Positions 23,195 to 31,129 of a stretch of DNA of 49,701 nt are shown here, piece after piece (within the stretch, counting starts at the first letter, position 1; every line of letters begins with the position of its first letter). The stretch covers positions 1 through 49,701 of the forward strand of contig JBBQVP010000009.1 in assembly GCA_038211455.1 (NCBI GenBank), given 5' to 3'. The notes under the pieces are model-generated. The model had not been told where the DNA came from, ran no database searches, and was given only the letters and a program-made list of their open reading frames with translations. Made by a program: the position numbers and the translations under genes. The DNA is from SZAS-79 sp038211455 (GTDB lineage Bacteria > Pseudomonadota > Gammaproteobacteria > Burkholderiales > SG8-39).

Positions 23195-24664
23195 ATGTTG
23201 AAAACCGGCAAGGAACATCTCGAAACGCTGCGCGACGGGCGGGTGGTCTACATCGGCGAGGAGAAGGTCACCGATGTCACCGCGCATCCGGCGTTCCGCA
23301 ACGCCGCGCAGTCGATCGCGGCGATGTACGACCTCAAGGCTGCGCCGGAAAACCGCGACGCGTACAGCTTTGAGGAAGGCGGCGAGAAATACAGCAGCTA
23401 CTTCCTGCGCGCGAAGACCCGCGAGGACCTCGTCAAGCGGACCAGGCTGCACCGCGCGATCGCGGCAATGACGCATGGCCTGTGGGGGCGCTCCCCGGAC
23501 CATGTATCCGCCTTCGTGACCGGCATGTCGACCAATCCGTCGGTATTCGGCCAGTACGCCGGCAACCTGCTCGCCTACTACGAGCACATGCGCAAGAACG
23601 ACATTTACGCGACCTACGCGGTGATCCCCCCGCAGGCGGCGCGCAACCCCGAGTTCTACGTGAAGCAGAACCTGCCGATCCCCACGCTGCGCGTGGTGCG
23701 CGAAGACGACGACGGCGTGGTGATCTCGGGCATGAAGATGCTGGCGACCGGGGCGGTGTTCGCCAACGAGATCTGGATCGGCAACCTGATCCCGCTCGCG
23801 CCCACCCAGCTGGCTGAATCGATCACCTGCGCGGTCCCGGTCAATGCAAAGGGCCTGACCCTCTGGTCGAGGAAGCCGTTCGAACGCGACGCCCAGGTGG
23901 AGTTCGAGAACCCGCTCGCGCACCGGTTCGATGAGACCGACAGCATGGTCATGTGCAAGGACGTCAAGGTGCCCTGGGAGAAGGTGTTCGTGCACAACGA
24001 CGCGGTGCTGGCGCGTGACATCTACATCAAGACGCCGGCGCACTGCTACGGCAACCACCAGTCGAACGTGCGCTTCCACGAGAAGATGCAGCTGCTGGTG
24101 GGGCTTGCCTCGCGCATCACGCAGGCGTCCGGCGCGGACACGATCCCGGCGGTGCGCGAGACGCTGGGCCGGCTGTCCGCGCTCGAGGCCACGTTGGGCG
24201 GCATGATCGCCGGACAGATCCAGGACGCCGAGTCCTGGCCCGAAGGGTACTGCACCTACAACCGGCGCTACATGTACGCGGCGCTCAACTGGTGCACCGA
24301 AGGGCATTCGGCGATCATCGACGTGATCCGGGAGTTGTGCGGCGGCGGGGTGTTCCAGATGCCGGCCGACATCTCGGTCATGCACAACCCGCAGATGCGA
24401 CAGGACTTCGAGACCTACTGGCAGACCCCGCAGCTGGGTGCGGTAGAGCGGATGAAGCTCTTCAAGCTTGCCTGGGACCTGATCGGCTCGGAATTCGCCG
24501 GGCGGCACGCGCAGTACGAAAAGTTCTATGCCGGCGCGTCCTTCATCATCCGCAACCACAATTTCCGCGAGGCGCCGTGGGAGCAGTACCACAAGGTGGT
24601 CGACGACCTGATGGCGAGCTACGACATACCCGCGGCGGGCGGGAAGGCGTCCAGGGCGGCATGA
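23195..24664 (+). CDS. HpaB-like FADH2-dependent aromatic monooxygenase (4-hydroxyphenylacetate 3-hydroxylase family)
   Basis: A 489-residue oxygenase-component protein of the HpaB/HpaH family, which hydroxylates phenols ortho to the OH using reduced flavin supplied by a separate reductase. Family-like stretches are GMSTNPSVFGQYAGNLLAYY, IPPQAARNPE, the GMKMLATGAVFANEIWIGN region, CKDVKVPWEKVFVHND and the C-terminal RELCGGGVFQMPAD. The ATG at 23195 is chosen over the TTG at 23150 because AGGAG precedes it by 6 bases. No flavin reductase is encoded nearby, so a shared one must serve. Together with UbiD, MarR and cupin genes it suggests a phenolic acid route; the substrate is unproven. Confidence 0.87.
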   Translation: MLKTGKEHLETLRDGRVVYIGEEKVTDVTAHPAFRNAAQSIAAMYDLKAAPENRDAYSFEEGGEKYSSYFLRAKTREDLVKRTRLHRAIAAMTHGLWGRSPDHVSAFVTGMSTNPSVFGQYAGNLLAYYEHMRKNDIYATYAVIPPQAARNPEFYVKQNLPIPTLRVVREDDDGVVISGMKMLATGAVFANEIWIGNLIPLAPTQLAESITCAVPVNAKGLTLWSRKPFERDAQVEFENPLAHRFDETDSMVMCKDVKVPWEKVFVHNDAVLARDIYIKTPAHCYGNHQSNVRFHEKMQLLVGLASRITQASGADTIPAVRETLGRLSALEATLGGMIAGQIQDAESWPEGYCTYNRRYMYAALNWCTEGHSAIIDVIRELCGGGVFQMPADISVMHNPQMRQDFETYWQTPQLGAVERMKLFKLAWDLIGSEFAGRHAQYEKFYAGASFIIRNHNFREAPWEQYHKVVDDLMASYDIPAAGGKASRAA

Positions 24665-24705
24665 GAACGCCGCCGCTTGAGCGCGATCTGATCTATCATT
24701 GATCC

Positions 24706-24966
24706 ATGAGCGGACACGCAGCCCCCCCGAAAGCGGCCCCGGCACCGGGCCTTGAAACCCATTCGGTCGGCCGGCCGGTGCGCGACCTCGCGGCACAGAT
24801 CTACGTGCAGTTGATCGCCAAGGTGCCGGACCCAGGCAAGGCCGAAATGATGGCCAGGCTGAGCTTCAAGCTGGCCGAGTCTTTCGAGGAAGTCGATGCC
24901 GCGCGCATCCAGGCTGCCAAGCCGGTCGCGGCGGACTTCAACGCGGAATTCTTCGACCAGAAGTAG
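24706..24966 (+). CDS. Small protein of unknown function
   Basis: An 86-residue protein, Pro/Ala-rich for about 16 residues and then mostly helical (RDLAAQIYVQLIAKV, then KAEMMARLSFKLAESFEEVDAARI). I do not recognise it. A -10-like TATCAT lies 6 bases before the ATG and there is no ribosome-binding site, so a leaderless message is possible. It follows the monooxygenase gene in the same direction and faces the Bug receptor gene. Confidence 0.55.
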   Translation: MSGHAAPPKAAPAPGLETHSVGRPVRDLAAQIYVQLIAKVPDPGKAEMMARLSFKLAESFEEVDAARIQAAKPVAADFNAEFFDQK

Positions 24967-25038
24967 GCGCCGTCCTTCTCCCAGACGGGCGCTGCTGGCG
25001 CATCTGCGCTGCGTCGACCCGCCCGCCTGTCCCCCCGC

Positions 25039-26007
25039 CTACTGCAGCGTGACGTTGGCGGTCTTGATGATCTTCGCCCACTTCGCGATCTCCGCTTCCA
25101 CGAATGCGTGGAATTCGGCGGGAGTACTGCCGCCGACAAGCATGCCCTGTTTGGCGAACGAGTCGCGCACGTCATCCGCCGCCAGCGCCCTGACCACTTC
25201 GCTGTTCAGTTTTGCGACGATGTCCGGCGGCGTCCCGGCGGGTGCGAACATGCCCTGCCAGGACAGCGCTTCGAACCCGGGGTAGCCCGATTCCGCGACC
25301 GTCGGCACATCCGGAAGCAGCGGATGGCGGCTGGCGGAGGTGACCGCGAGGGCGTTGATCTTGCCTGAGCGGATCTGCGGCAGCAGCACGAGGAAATCCC
25401 CGAACATGGCCTGTATCTGGTCGCCGAGCAGCGCGTTCAGCGCCCCCGCGCTGCCCTTGTATGGCACATGCACCAGTTTCAGCCCGGTGGCGATATTGAA
25501 CATCTCGCCGGTGAGGTGCATCGAGGTGCCGTTGCCCGGAGAGCCGTGCGTGACCTGGTCCGGGCGGGTGCGCGCATAGGCGACGAAATCGGCCAGCGTC
25601 TTGCCGGGAAACTTCGGCGTCACGCCGATGATCAGCGGTGCCGACATGACTTTCGTGATCGGTGTGAAGTCCTTTAGCGGGTGGTAGGGAAGTTTCGGGT
25701 TCAGGCTCATGCTGATCGCATGGCTGCCGGTCACGCCGATCATGAAGGTGTAGCCGTCGGGCGCTGCGCGCGCGACGAACTCGGCGCCGACTGCGCCGCC
25801 CGCGCCGGGCGTGTTTTCGACAATGACAGGCTGGCCGGTCGCGGCCTGCAGTTTCTCAGCAATCCTGCGTGCCATCAGGTCGGTGCTTCCCCCCGGCGGG
25901 AACGGCACGACGAGGTGCATGAGTTTGTTCGGATAGCCCTGTGCGTGTGCGGCGGAGCATCCCGCGGCGAAGGCAAGGGCAAGGACGAATTTGGGGAATG
26001 CCTTCAT
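25039..26007 (-). CDS. Bug-family tripartite tricarboxylate transporter receptor
   Basis: A 322-residue periplasmic binding protein with a Sec signal peptide (residues 1-22, ending AAHAQ). Bug/TctC signatures are LVVPFPPGGSTDLMARRIAEKL, VIVENTPGAGGAVGAEFVARAAPDGYT and HGSPGNGTSMHLTGEMF. These receptors bind small carboxylates or amides and are very numerous in Burkholderiales. It is the last gene of the operon that starts with the Rieske oxygenase, 9 bases after the flavoprotein's stop, so it probably captures that pathway's substrate. No TctA/TctB membrane genes are present here. Confidence 0.92.
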   Translation of the reverse strand: MKAFPKFVLALAFAAGCSAAHAQGYPNKLMHLVVPFPPGGSTDLMARRIAEKLQAATGQPVIVENTPGAGGAVGAEFVARAAPDGYTFMIGVTGSHAISMSLNPKLPYHPLKDFTPITKVMSAPLIIGVTPKFPGKTLADFVAYARTRPDQVTHGSPGNGTSMHLTGEMFNIATGLKLVHVPYKGSAGALNALLGDQIQAMFGDFLVLLPQIRSGKINALAVTSASRHPLLPDVPTVAESGYPGFEALSWQGMFAPAGTPPDIVAKLNSEVVRALAADDVRDSFAKQGMLVGGSTPAEFHAFVEAEIAKWAKIIKTANVTLQ

Positions 26008-26016
26008 GTTTTCTCC

Positions 26017-27252
26017 TTAGAAACGGTTGGCGCGAAACGGTTGCAGGTCCACTACGGGGGCGCGTCCTGCGACAAGGTGGGCGATCTCCCGCCCCGTGCT
26101 TGCCGCGCCGCACATTCCGACGTGGCCGTGCCCGAACGCAAGCCACGCATTGTCGGTGCCGGGCGCCGGGCCGATAACCGGCAGGCTGTCGGGAAGGCAG
26201 GGGCGGTGGCCCATCCACTCGCTCGTGCTGCGCGTGTCGAGATGGGGAAACAGTTCGCGTCCCTTGGCGAGCAGGACGCCGGCGCGCGCATAGTTCGGCG
26301 CCGCCTTGAGGCCGGCGAATTCGACCGAACCTGCCAGGCGCAGGCCCATGGCCATCGGGTTGATCATCAGGTTGTGCTCGAGGGCCATCACGGTATGCCG
26401 CAAGCCGAGGTTGGAACTCGCCACGGTGACGTGATAGCCGCGTTGCGTCTCCAGCGGTATGCGCGTGCCCAGCCGCGCGGTGAGCGCAGCCGACCATGCG
26501 CCGCCGGCGACCACCACGCCATCGCATTCAAGTGTCCCGCCGTCCTGCATGCGCAGGGCCGTGACGCGCTTTCCGCTGCGCACGAAATCTGCGACCGAGG
26601 CTCTCAGGTGCGTGGCGCCGTCGGCGACGCACTGGGCGTGGATCGCCTTGACGAGCCTCGATGGGTCGAGCGTCGACCCGTTCTCGGGCGCGAGCATGCC
26701 AAAGCGGAACCGGCCACGCAGGTCCGGTTCGAGCGTGACCAGTTCGTCCTCGTCGACGTCGCGCAGTTCGACCCCGAGCTTGCGGCGCAGATCCATTCCC
26801 CACTGCCACTGACGCGCGCTGTCGCGCGAGGAATACACGTACAGGCAGCCCGAGCGGCGCACGAGATCAACGGCGCCGGCGCGCTCCAGCAGTGGCGCGT
26901 ACGACTCGAAAATCGGCGCAAGCAGTCCGCGCAGCGCAGTCGCGATGCGCGTGACTTCCGCGCGCGAGGAGTAACCAAGGAAGCGCACCAGCCAGGGCGT
27001 CACGACCGGCAGGTAGGGCCAGCGTATGGTTAGCGGGCCAAGCGGATCAAGCAGCCAGCCGGGCGCCTTCTTCCACATCCCGGGCATGCCGACCGGCAGG
27101 CAGGCCGAGGGGGACATCGAACCGGCGTTGCCAAACGAGCAGGCTTCACCCGCGTCACGCGGATCGACGAAGGTGATCGCGTGGCCGTCGCGCTGCAGCC
27201 ATGCGGCGCTGCAGGCACCCACGATCCCCGTGCCGATGACCGCGATGTGCAA
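26017..27252 (-). CDS. FAD-dependent amino acid dehydrogenase/oxidase, DadA-like
   Basis: A flavoprotein of about 411 residues. It has an N-terminal FAD-binding motif (HIAVIGTGIVGACSA, with GxGxxG at 7-12) and the DadA-like pattern SFGNAGSMSPSAC near residue 45. The C-terminal FAD-closing segment is HRPCLPDSLPVIGPAPG followed by HGHVGMCGAASTGR. Relatives oxidise D-amino acids, glycine derivatives or N-alkyl amino acids. The start is a TTG at 27252, two bases after the ferredoxin stop, with AAGGA inside the ferredoxin gene. In this operon it may oxidise an amino-acid-like intermediate released after oxygenation. Confidence 0.85.
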   Translation of the reverse strand: MHIAVIGTGIVGACSAAWLQRDGHAITFVDPRDAGEACSFGNAGSMSPSACLPVGMPGMWKKAPGWLLDPLGPLTIRWPYLPVVTPWLVRFLGYSSRAEVTRIATALRGLLAPIFESYAPLLERAGAVDLVRRSGCLYVYSSRDSARQWQWGMDLRRKLGVELRDVDEDELVTLEPDLRGRFRFGMLAPENGSTLDPSRLVKAIHAQCVADGATHLRASVADFVRSGKRVTALRMQDGGTLECDGVVVAGGAWSAALTARLGTRIPLETQRGYHVTVASSNLGLRHTVMALEHNLMINPMAMGLRLAGSVEFAGLKAAPNYARAGVLLAKGRELFPHLDTRSTSEWMGHRPCLPDSLPVIGPAPGTDNAWLAFGHGHVGMCGAASTGREIAHLVAGRAPVVDLQPFRANRF

Positions 27253-27254
27253 AC

Positions 27255-27584
27255 TCAGTCCTTGACCTGGAAGGCCGGGATGCGCACGAGGAGGCCCTCC
27301 AGCTCGGCGCTGACCCGCAGCTGGCAGGAGAGCCGGCTGAAAGGCAGGCGCTCGGCGGCGACGAATTCGAGCATCTCGGCTTCGTCTTCGTCCGGCGCGG
27401 GGAGTTTCCTCACCCAAGCCTCGTCAACATACACATGGCAGGTGGCGCACGAGAGGCAACCGCCGCACTCGGCCTCGATGCCGGGGACATTGTGCTTTAT
27501 CGCGGCCTCCATCACGCTGGCGCCCGCGGTGGCGTCCACGGTGCGCTGCGTGCCGTCGACCAGAAGGTAGGTGACGCCCGGCAT
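27255..27584 (-). CDS. [2Fe-2S] ferredoxin, adrenodoxin type
   Basis: A 109-residue ferredoxin with cluster cysteines at 40, 46, 49 and 87, the C-x5-C-x2-C...C spacing of adrenodoxin/putidaredoxin-type proteins. It starts 5 bases after the cupin gene. It is the obvious electron donor for the Rieske oxygenase encoded upstream in the operon, but no ferredoxin reductase gene is present, so the reductase must come from elsewhere. Confidence 0.88.
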   Translation of the reverse strand: MPGVTYLLVDGTQRTVDATAGASVMEAAIKHNVPGIEAECGGCLSCATCHVYVDEAWVRKLPAPDEDEAEMLEFVAAERLPFSRLSCQLRVSAELEGLLVRIPAFQVKD

Positions 27585-27589
27585 CTCGC

Positions 27590-28129
27590 TCAGGTTGCGC
27601 GCTGCGCGCCCATCTGCTTCACCGCGCCGGTCTTCAGGTCGAACATCACGCGCTCGATGCGGTCGAGGTTGGTGCCGGTGACGCGCACGAAGCAGGACTT
27701 GGCGGGGTAGTCGATCGAATGAATCGTTCCGTCCTGGTAGATGCCGGCGTGGCCCGGGGTCAGGCGGTATTTCTTCACCTCTTTCAGCGCCGCCGTGGAG
27801 GGATCGGAACCGTCGTCGGTCCGTTGCCATTCGGTCATCTCGGTGTGCTCGATCGCCTGGCCGTAGATCGCCCACGAAGCGCCGTGGTCGTGCGGCGGCG
27901 AAACACGCGGATTCTCGTTGACGTGCGCGAGCACCTGGAACTTGAGCTCGGGGTCCTCGTACAGCAGGTGCAGCCCGGGAGGCGAGTCGGCGCAGTACTT
28001 GCGCACGAACGCTGCGTCGCTTAGGAGCTTCTCGAGCAGGACGCGGACTTTCTCGCGCCCCGCGGGGCCGCCGTCGGCCTTGAAGATCGCATGGGCTTCA
28101 GCGGTAAACTGGTTCAGGTCGTATGCCAT
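27590..28129 (-). CDS. Three-histidine cupin, cysteine dioxygenase-like
   Basis: A 179-residue cupin with HDH (80-82) in SPPHDHGASWAIYG and a third histidine in GTIHSID (137), the 3-His iron site of the cysteine/3-mercaptopropionate dioxygenase group. The ATG at 28129 follows AGAGGA; an ATG at 28135 is an alternative. In the operon it lies between the glutamine-synthetase-like ligase and the ferredoxin. It could oxidise a thiol or open a ring after the Rieske step; the substrate is unknown. Confidence 0.78.
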   Translation of the reverse strand: MAYDLNQFTAEAHAIFKADGGPAGREKVRVLLEKLLSDAAFVRKYCADSPPGLHLLYEDPELKFQVLAHVNENPRVSPPHDHGASWAIYGQAIEHTEMTEWQRTDDGSDPSTAALKEVKKYRLTPGHAGIYQDGTIHSIDYPAKSCFVRVTGTNLDRIERVMFDLKTGAVKQMGAQRAT

Positions 28130-28184
28130 TTTCATCCTCTCAGAATCGATGCGCCGGACGGCGCTCATGTCTTACATTCGTACA

Positions 28185-29645
28185 CTAGAACATCTCGAAA
28201 TACTCGCGGTGTTCCCATTCGGTGACTTCCAGGTTGAAGCGCGCGATTTCCGCTTCCTTGATGCGGCAGAAGTATTCTACGAAACCTTCGCCGAGGCCCG
28301 CGGTCAGGCAGGCGTCCGCGCGCAGCGCGGCGAGCGCCTCGACCAGCGTCGCGGGCAGGGCTTCGGCCCTGGTGTCGTAGGGCGCATCCGCGCTGGGCCC
28401 GGGGTCGAGTTTGCGCTCCATGCCGTCGAGGCCGGAAAGGATCTGCGACGCGAAGTACAGGTACGGGTTGGCCGCCGGCTCGCCAACCCGGTTCTCGATG
28501 CGTGTCGCCGGATCGCCCGGCCCGCCCAGCACGCGTAGCATCGCGCCGCGGTTGTCGCGCGCCCAGAGAACACGGTCGGGCGCAAGCGAATTGGGCCGGT
28601 AGCGCTTGTAACCGTTGATCGTCGGCGTCGACAGCGCGCTCGCACCGCGCGCGTGCGCCAGCAGTCCGCCGAGGTAGTGGCGGCCAAGCTCGGACAACTG
28701 GAACTCGCCTTGCGCCGGCATGAAGGCGTTGGTGCCGTTGCTCGCGCGGCGCAGCGACTGGTGCAGGTGCCAGCCCGAGGACATCACGTTGGGAATGCGC
28801 GGCCGGCACATGAAGGTGCCGTGATAGCCGTTGCGGCGCAGGATCTGCTTGGCCGCGCTCCTGAACAGCACCATCGCATCGGCCGCATCGGCCGCGCCCT
28901 GCGGGCCGAAGGTGAACTCGAACTGGCTGGGCCCGTACTCGACTTCGAGCGAGCGCAGCGGCAGGTTCATCTGCACAAGGTGCTTGCGCAGCAGTTCGCA
29001 GACCGGCTCGATGAGGTCGGCGCGCAGTTCGGTCAGGTACTGGTAGCCATGCGAGAGGAGCTGCACTTCGGGCGGCTCGCCTGGCTGGCCCGCATCCTGC
29101 GGCCGCATATGCGGGTCGGTCACCTTGAACACATGGAACTCGACTTCCAGCCCGGTCAGAAGATCGTGCCCGGTCTGTGCGAGGCGCGCGAGCGCGCGGC
29201 GCAGCAGCGTGCGCGTGGCGAAGGGCACCGGCGTGCCGTCGCCGAAGTACGCGTCGCACAGCAGCCAGCCGGTGTTCTCAAGCCAGGGCAGCACGCGAAA
29301 CGTCGTGGGGTCGGCCACGATCAGGAAGTCGGCGCCGCCTTGCATCTGGGCCATGCCGAAGCCGCCGCCGCGGGTGAACACCGGAAACGCCGTCTTGTGC
29401 GACGTGTCCTTCGCCAGCAGTGTGGTGGTCAGGGTCACGCCGTCGTACAGCGCCTTGACTGCTTCATCCACGACCAGGCTCTTGCCGCGCAGGATGCCGT
29501 GCTGGTCGGGAAAGGAAAAACGCACCACCTCGATGCCGCGCGCCTTGAACTGCTTCAGCAGTTCGGTCGCGGCGCGTTGCTGCGCGTCGCTCCACAGGCC
29601 GTGCCTGTCGACGAAGCGGCCAGCGGTCAAGGGGGCGCCGCTCAC
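28185..29645 (-). CDS. Glutamine synthetase-family ligase, probable gamma-glutamyl-amine ligase
   Basis: A 486-residue type I/III glutamine synthetase-like enzyme. Metal and substrate motifs are GLEVEF (165-170), SLEVEYGPSQFEF (232-244), GWHLHQSL (291-298) and ENRVGEPAANPYLYFA in the last third. It starts at GTG, overlapping the Rieske gene's stop by four bases. Family members that are not assimilatory synthetases, such as PuuA, IpuC and the aniline gamma-glutamylating enzymes, ligate glutamate to an amine before oxidation. With a Rieske oxygenase as translational partner, a gamma-glutamylated amine is a reasonable substrate guess, but it is inference. Confidence 0.85.
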   Translation of the reverse strand: MSGAPLTAGRFVDRHGLWSDAQQRAATELLKQFKARGIEVVRFSFPDQHGILRGKSLVVDEAVKALYDGVTLTTTLLAKDTSHKTAFPVFTRGGGFGMAQMQGGADFLIVADPTTFRVLPWLENTGWLLCDAYFGDGTPVPFATRTLLRRALARLAQTGHDLLTGLEVEFHVFKVTDPHMRPQDAGQPGEPPEVQLLSHGYQYLTELRADLIEPVCELLRKHLVQMNLPLRSLEVEYGPSQFEFTFGPQGAADAADAMVLFRSAAKQILRRNGYHGTFMCRPRIPNVMSSGWHLHQSLRRASNGTNAFMPAQGEFQLSELGRHYLGGLLAHARGASALSTPTINGYKRYRPNSLAPDRVLWARDNRGAMLRVLGGPGDPATRIENRVGEPAANPYLYFASQILSGLDGMERKLDPGPSADAPYDTRAEALPATLVEALAALRADACLTAGLGEGFVEYFCRIKEAEIARFNLEVTEWEHREYFEMF

Positions 29646-30973
29646 GCGTGCTCAGCCGGCAGCAGCGCAGCAGCCCAGGTGCAGGACTGGCGGCGCTTGC
29701 GGTCCGCCTCCTGCCAGTAATCGTTCCAGCGGTCGGTGGGGCCGATGCCGTCGATCGCGGGCGGGCCGGTCAGCGCGCGCGCCGAAGCCGCGTCGAGGCG
29801 CATCGGCGGCGTTTCGCCGGCTGCGTTTTTCCGGATGGAATCCACCAGCATGCGCCGGTACGCGATGATGGCCTTGTCGGTCGTGCCGAGGTGCTCGCGG
29901 GTCCGGTCCTGGATCGGCCCGGGCGATTCGACCGCCCACTGGTCGTGCACATTGATGTCGTGCCCCATCCCCGTGTAGGTCTGGCGCAGTTGCTCGCCGG
30001 CGTCGAACCCGTAGTGGTTGCGCTTGTTGAGGCGCGGCTTGTAGTCCGGAAGCTCGTATAGTTTCAGGCGCTGCCCGCGCATGGCCGCCTTGTCCACCGG
30101 GAGGCCGAAGCTCGTGAAGATCGCATACCAGTAGCAATGGGTGTCGTCGACCGGAACATGCCATTGCGTGATCGTCATTTCCGCGCTCATCGGGATCACG
30201 AAGGCCTGCGGAAACATCAGGTTGGTGACACGCACATGGGTGTCGGCGGCACTGATCCTGCGCAGCGCGATGAGGCGCATGCCGAACGCGGTTTTCTCCA
30301 CGCTGATTTCAGGGCGGTCGAATTCGCGCAGCACCTGCGTGATCGGCATGCTCGAGTCAGCGGAGGCGCCGCGAAACTGCCTGCCGTAGCTGCCGGCGGT
30401 GTCCTCGTCCTCGAAAAAGCGATGCAGGTAGGAGGCGTGGGCCGGATCGATCCCGACCTCGAGCGCCTGCAGCCAGTTGCATTCGAGAAAGCCCTTGAAT
30501 GCGAACGTATGGGTTCCAGGGGCGGCGAAGCAGTCGAATGCCGGGAACTCTCCCGGGGTTCCCTCGCCGAGCCAGGCGAACAGGATGCCGCTTTTCTCCA
30601 CCACCGGGTAGGCACCCTGGCGGATGCGGGTGCACAGCTTGCTGCCTTCGGGCTCGGCCGGGGTCTGCAGGCAGCGGCCGTCGGTGGCGAACAGCCAGCC
30701 GTGAAACGCGCAGCGCAGCCCGCCCTCCTCGAGGCGCCCGTAGGCAAGGTCCGCGCCGCGATGCGGGCAGTCGCGATCGAGCAGGCCGTAGCGTCCGGCC
30801 GCGTCGCGGAACAGGACAAGGTCCTGGCCGAGAAGCCGCACGGGCTTCAGCGCGCGCGGTCCGTCGAGTTCGTCGACCAGCGCGACAGGCTGCCAGTAGT
30901 TGCGCAGCAGGGCGCCGGCAGGCGTGCCTGGAAGGACGCGTGTCATCAGTTCGTTCTGTTCGGCGCTGAGCAT
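29642..30973 (-). CDS. Rieske-type ring-hydroxylating oxygenase, phthalate dioxygenase-like alpha subunit
   Basis: A 443-residue oxygenase. The Rieske [2Fe-2S] ligands are C69, H71, C88 and H91 (CPHRG ... CAFHGW). The mononuclear iron ligands are D176, H179 and H184 in GIDPAHASYLH. Length and the absence of a beta-subunit gene match single-subunit phthalate 4,5-dioxygenase-type enzymes. The ATG at 30973 follows GGAG by 7 bases. It is the first gene of a six-gene operon with ligase, cupin, ferredoxin, flavoprotein and receptor genes. The substrate is unknown, perhaps an aromatic or alkyl amine given the ligase. Confidence 0.87.
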   Translation of the reverse strand: MLSAEQNELMTRVLPGTPAGALLRNYWQPVALVDELDGPRALKPVRLLGQDLVLFRDAAGRYGLLDRDCPHRGADLAYGRLEEGGLRCAFHGWLFATDGRCLQTPAEPEGSKLCTRIRQGAYPVVEKSGILFAWLGEGTPGEFPAFDCFAAPGTHTFAFKGFLECNWLQALEVGIDPAHASYLHRFFEDEDTAGSYGRQFRGASADSSMPITQVLREFDRPEISVEKTAFGMRLIALRRISAADTHVRVTNLMFPQAFVIPMSAEMTITQWHVPVDDTHCYWYAIFTSFGLPVDKAAMRGQRLKLYELPDYKPRLNKRNHYGFDAGEQLRQTYTGMGHDINVHDQWAVESPGPIQDRTREHLGTTDKAIIAYRRMLVDSIRKNAAGETPPMRLDAASARALTGPPAIDGIGPTDRWNDYWQEADRKRRQSCTWAAALLPAEHA

Positions 30974-31077
30974 CACTCGACTCCACAGGAGCATGCACTC
31001 TACTGCATCGCTGAGGACGCTTCCACGCATTGCACGGGACATGCAGGCACAATCCGGGCCAGTTTCACCAAGTTGAC

Positions 31078-31086
31078 GGGGGGGGG
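31078..31086. repeat. Nine-base G tract in the divergent promoter region
   Basis: A run of nine G residues lies 44 bases before the receptor gene start. It follows TTGACG (31073-31078), a -35-like box, with a weak CATCCT 17 bases further on. If the promoter is real, the tract sits in its spacer, where slippage would change spacing. Confidence 0.6.
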
Positions 31087-31129
31087 AGGCTTGGGCATCC
31101 TGCACCTCGCGCCCAGCACGGCAAACAGG

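Noticed and set aside
30137..31129. N-terminal 330 codons of a long plus-strand frame running into the receptor gene
   Set aside because: This part is antisense to the Rieske gene; the receptor proper starts near 31130 with its signal peptide.
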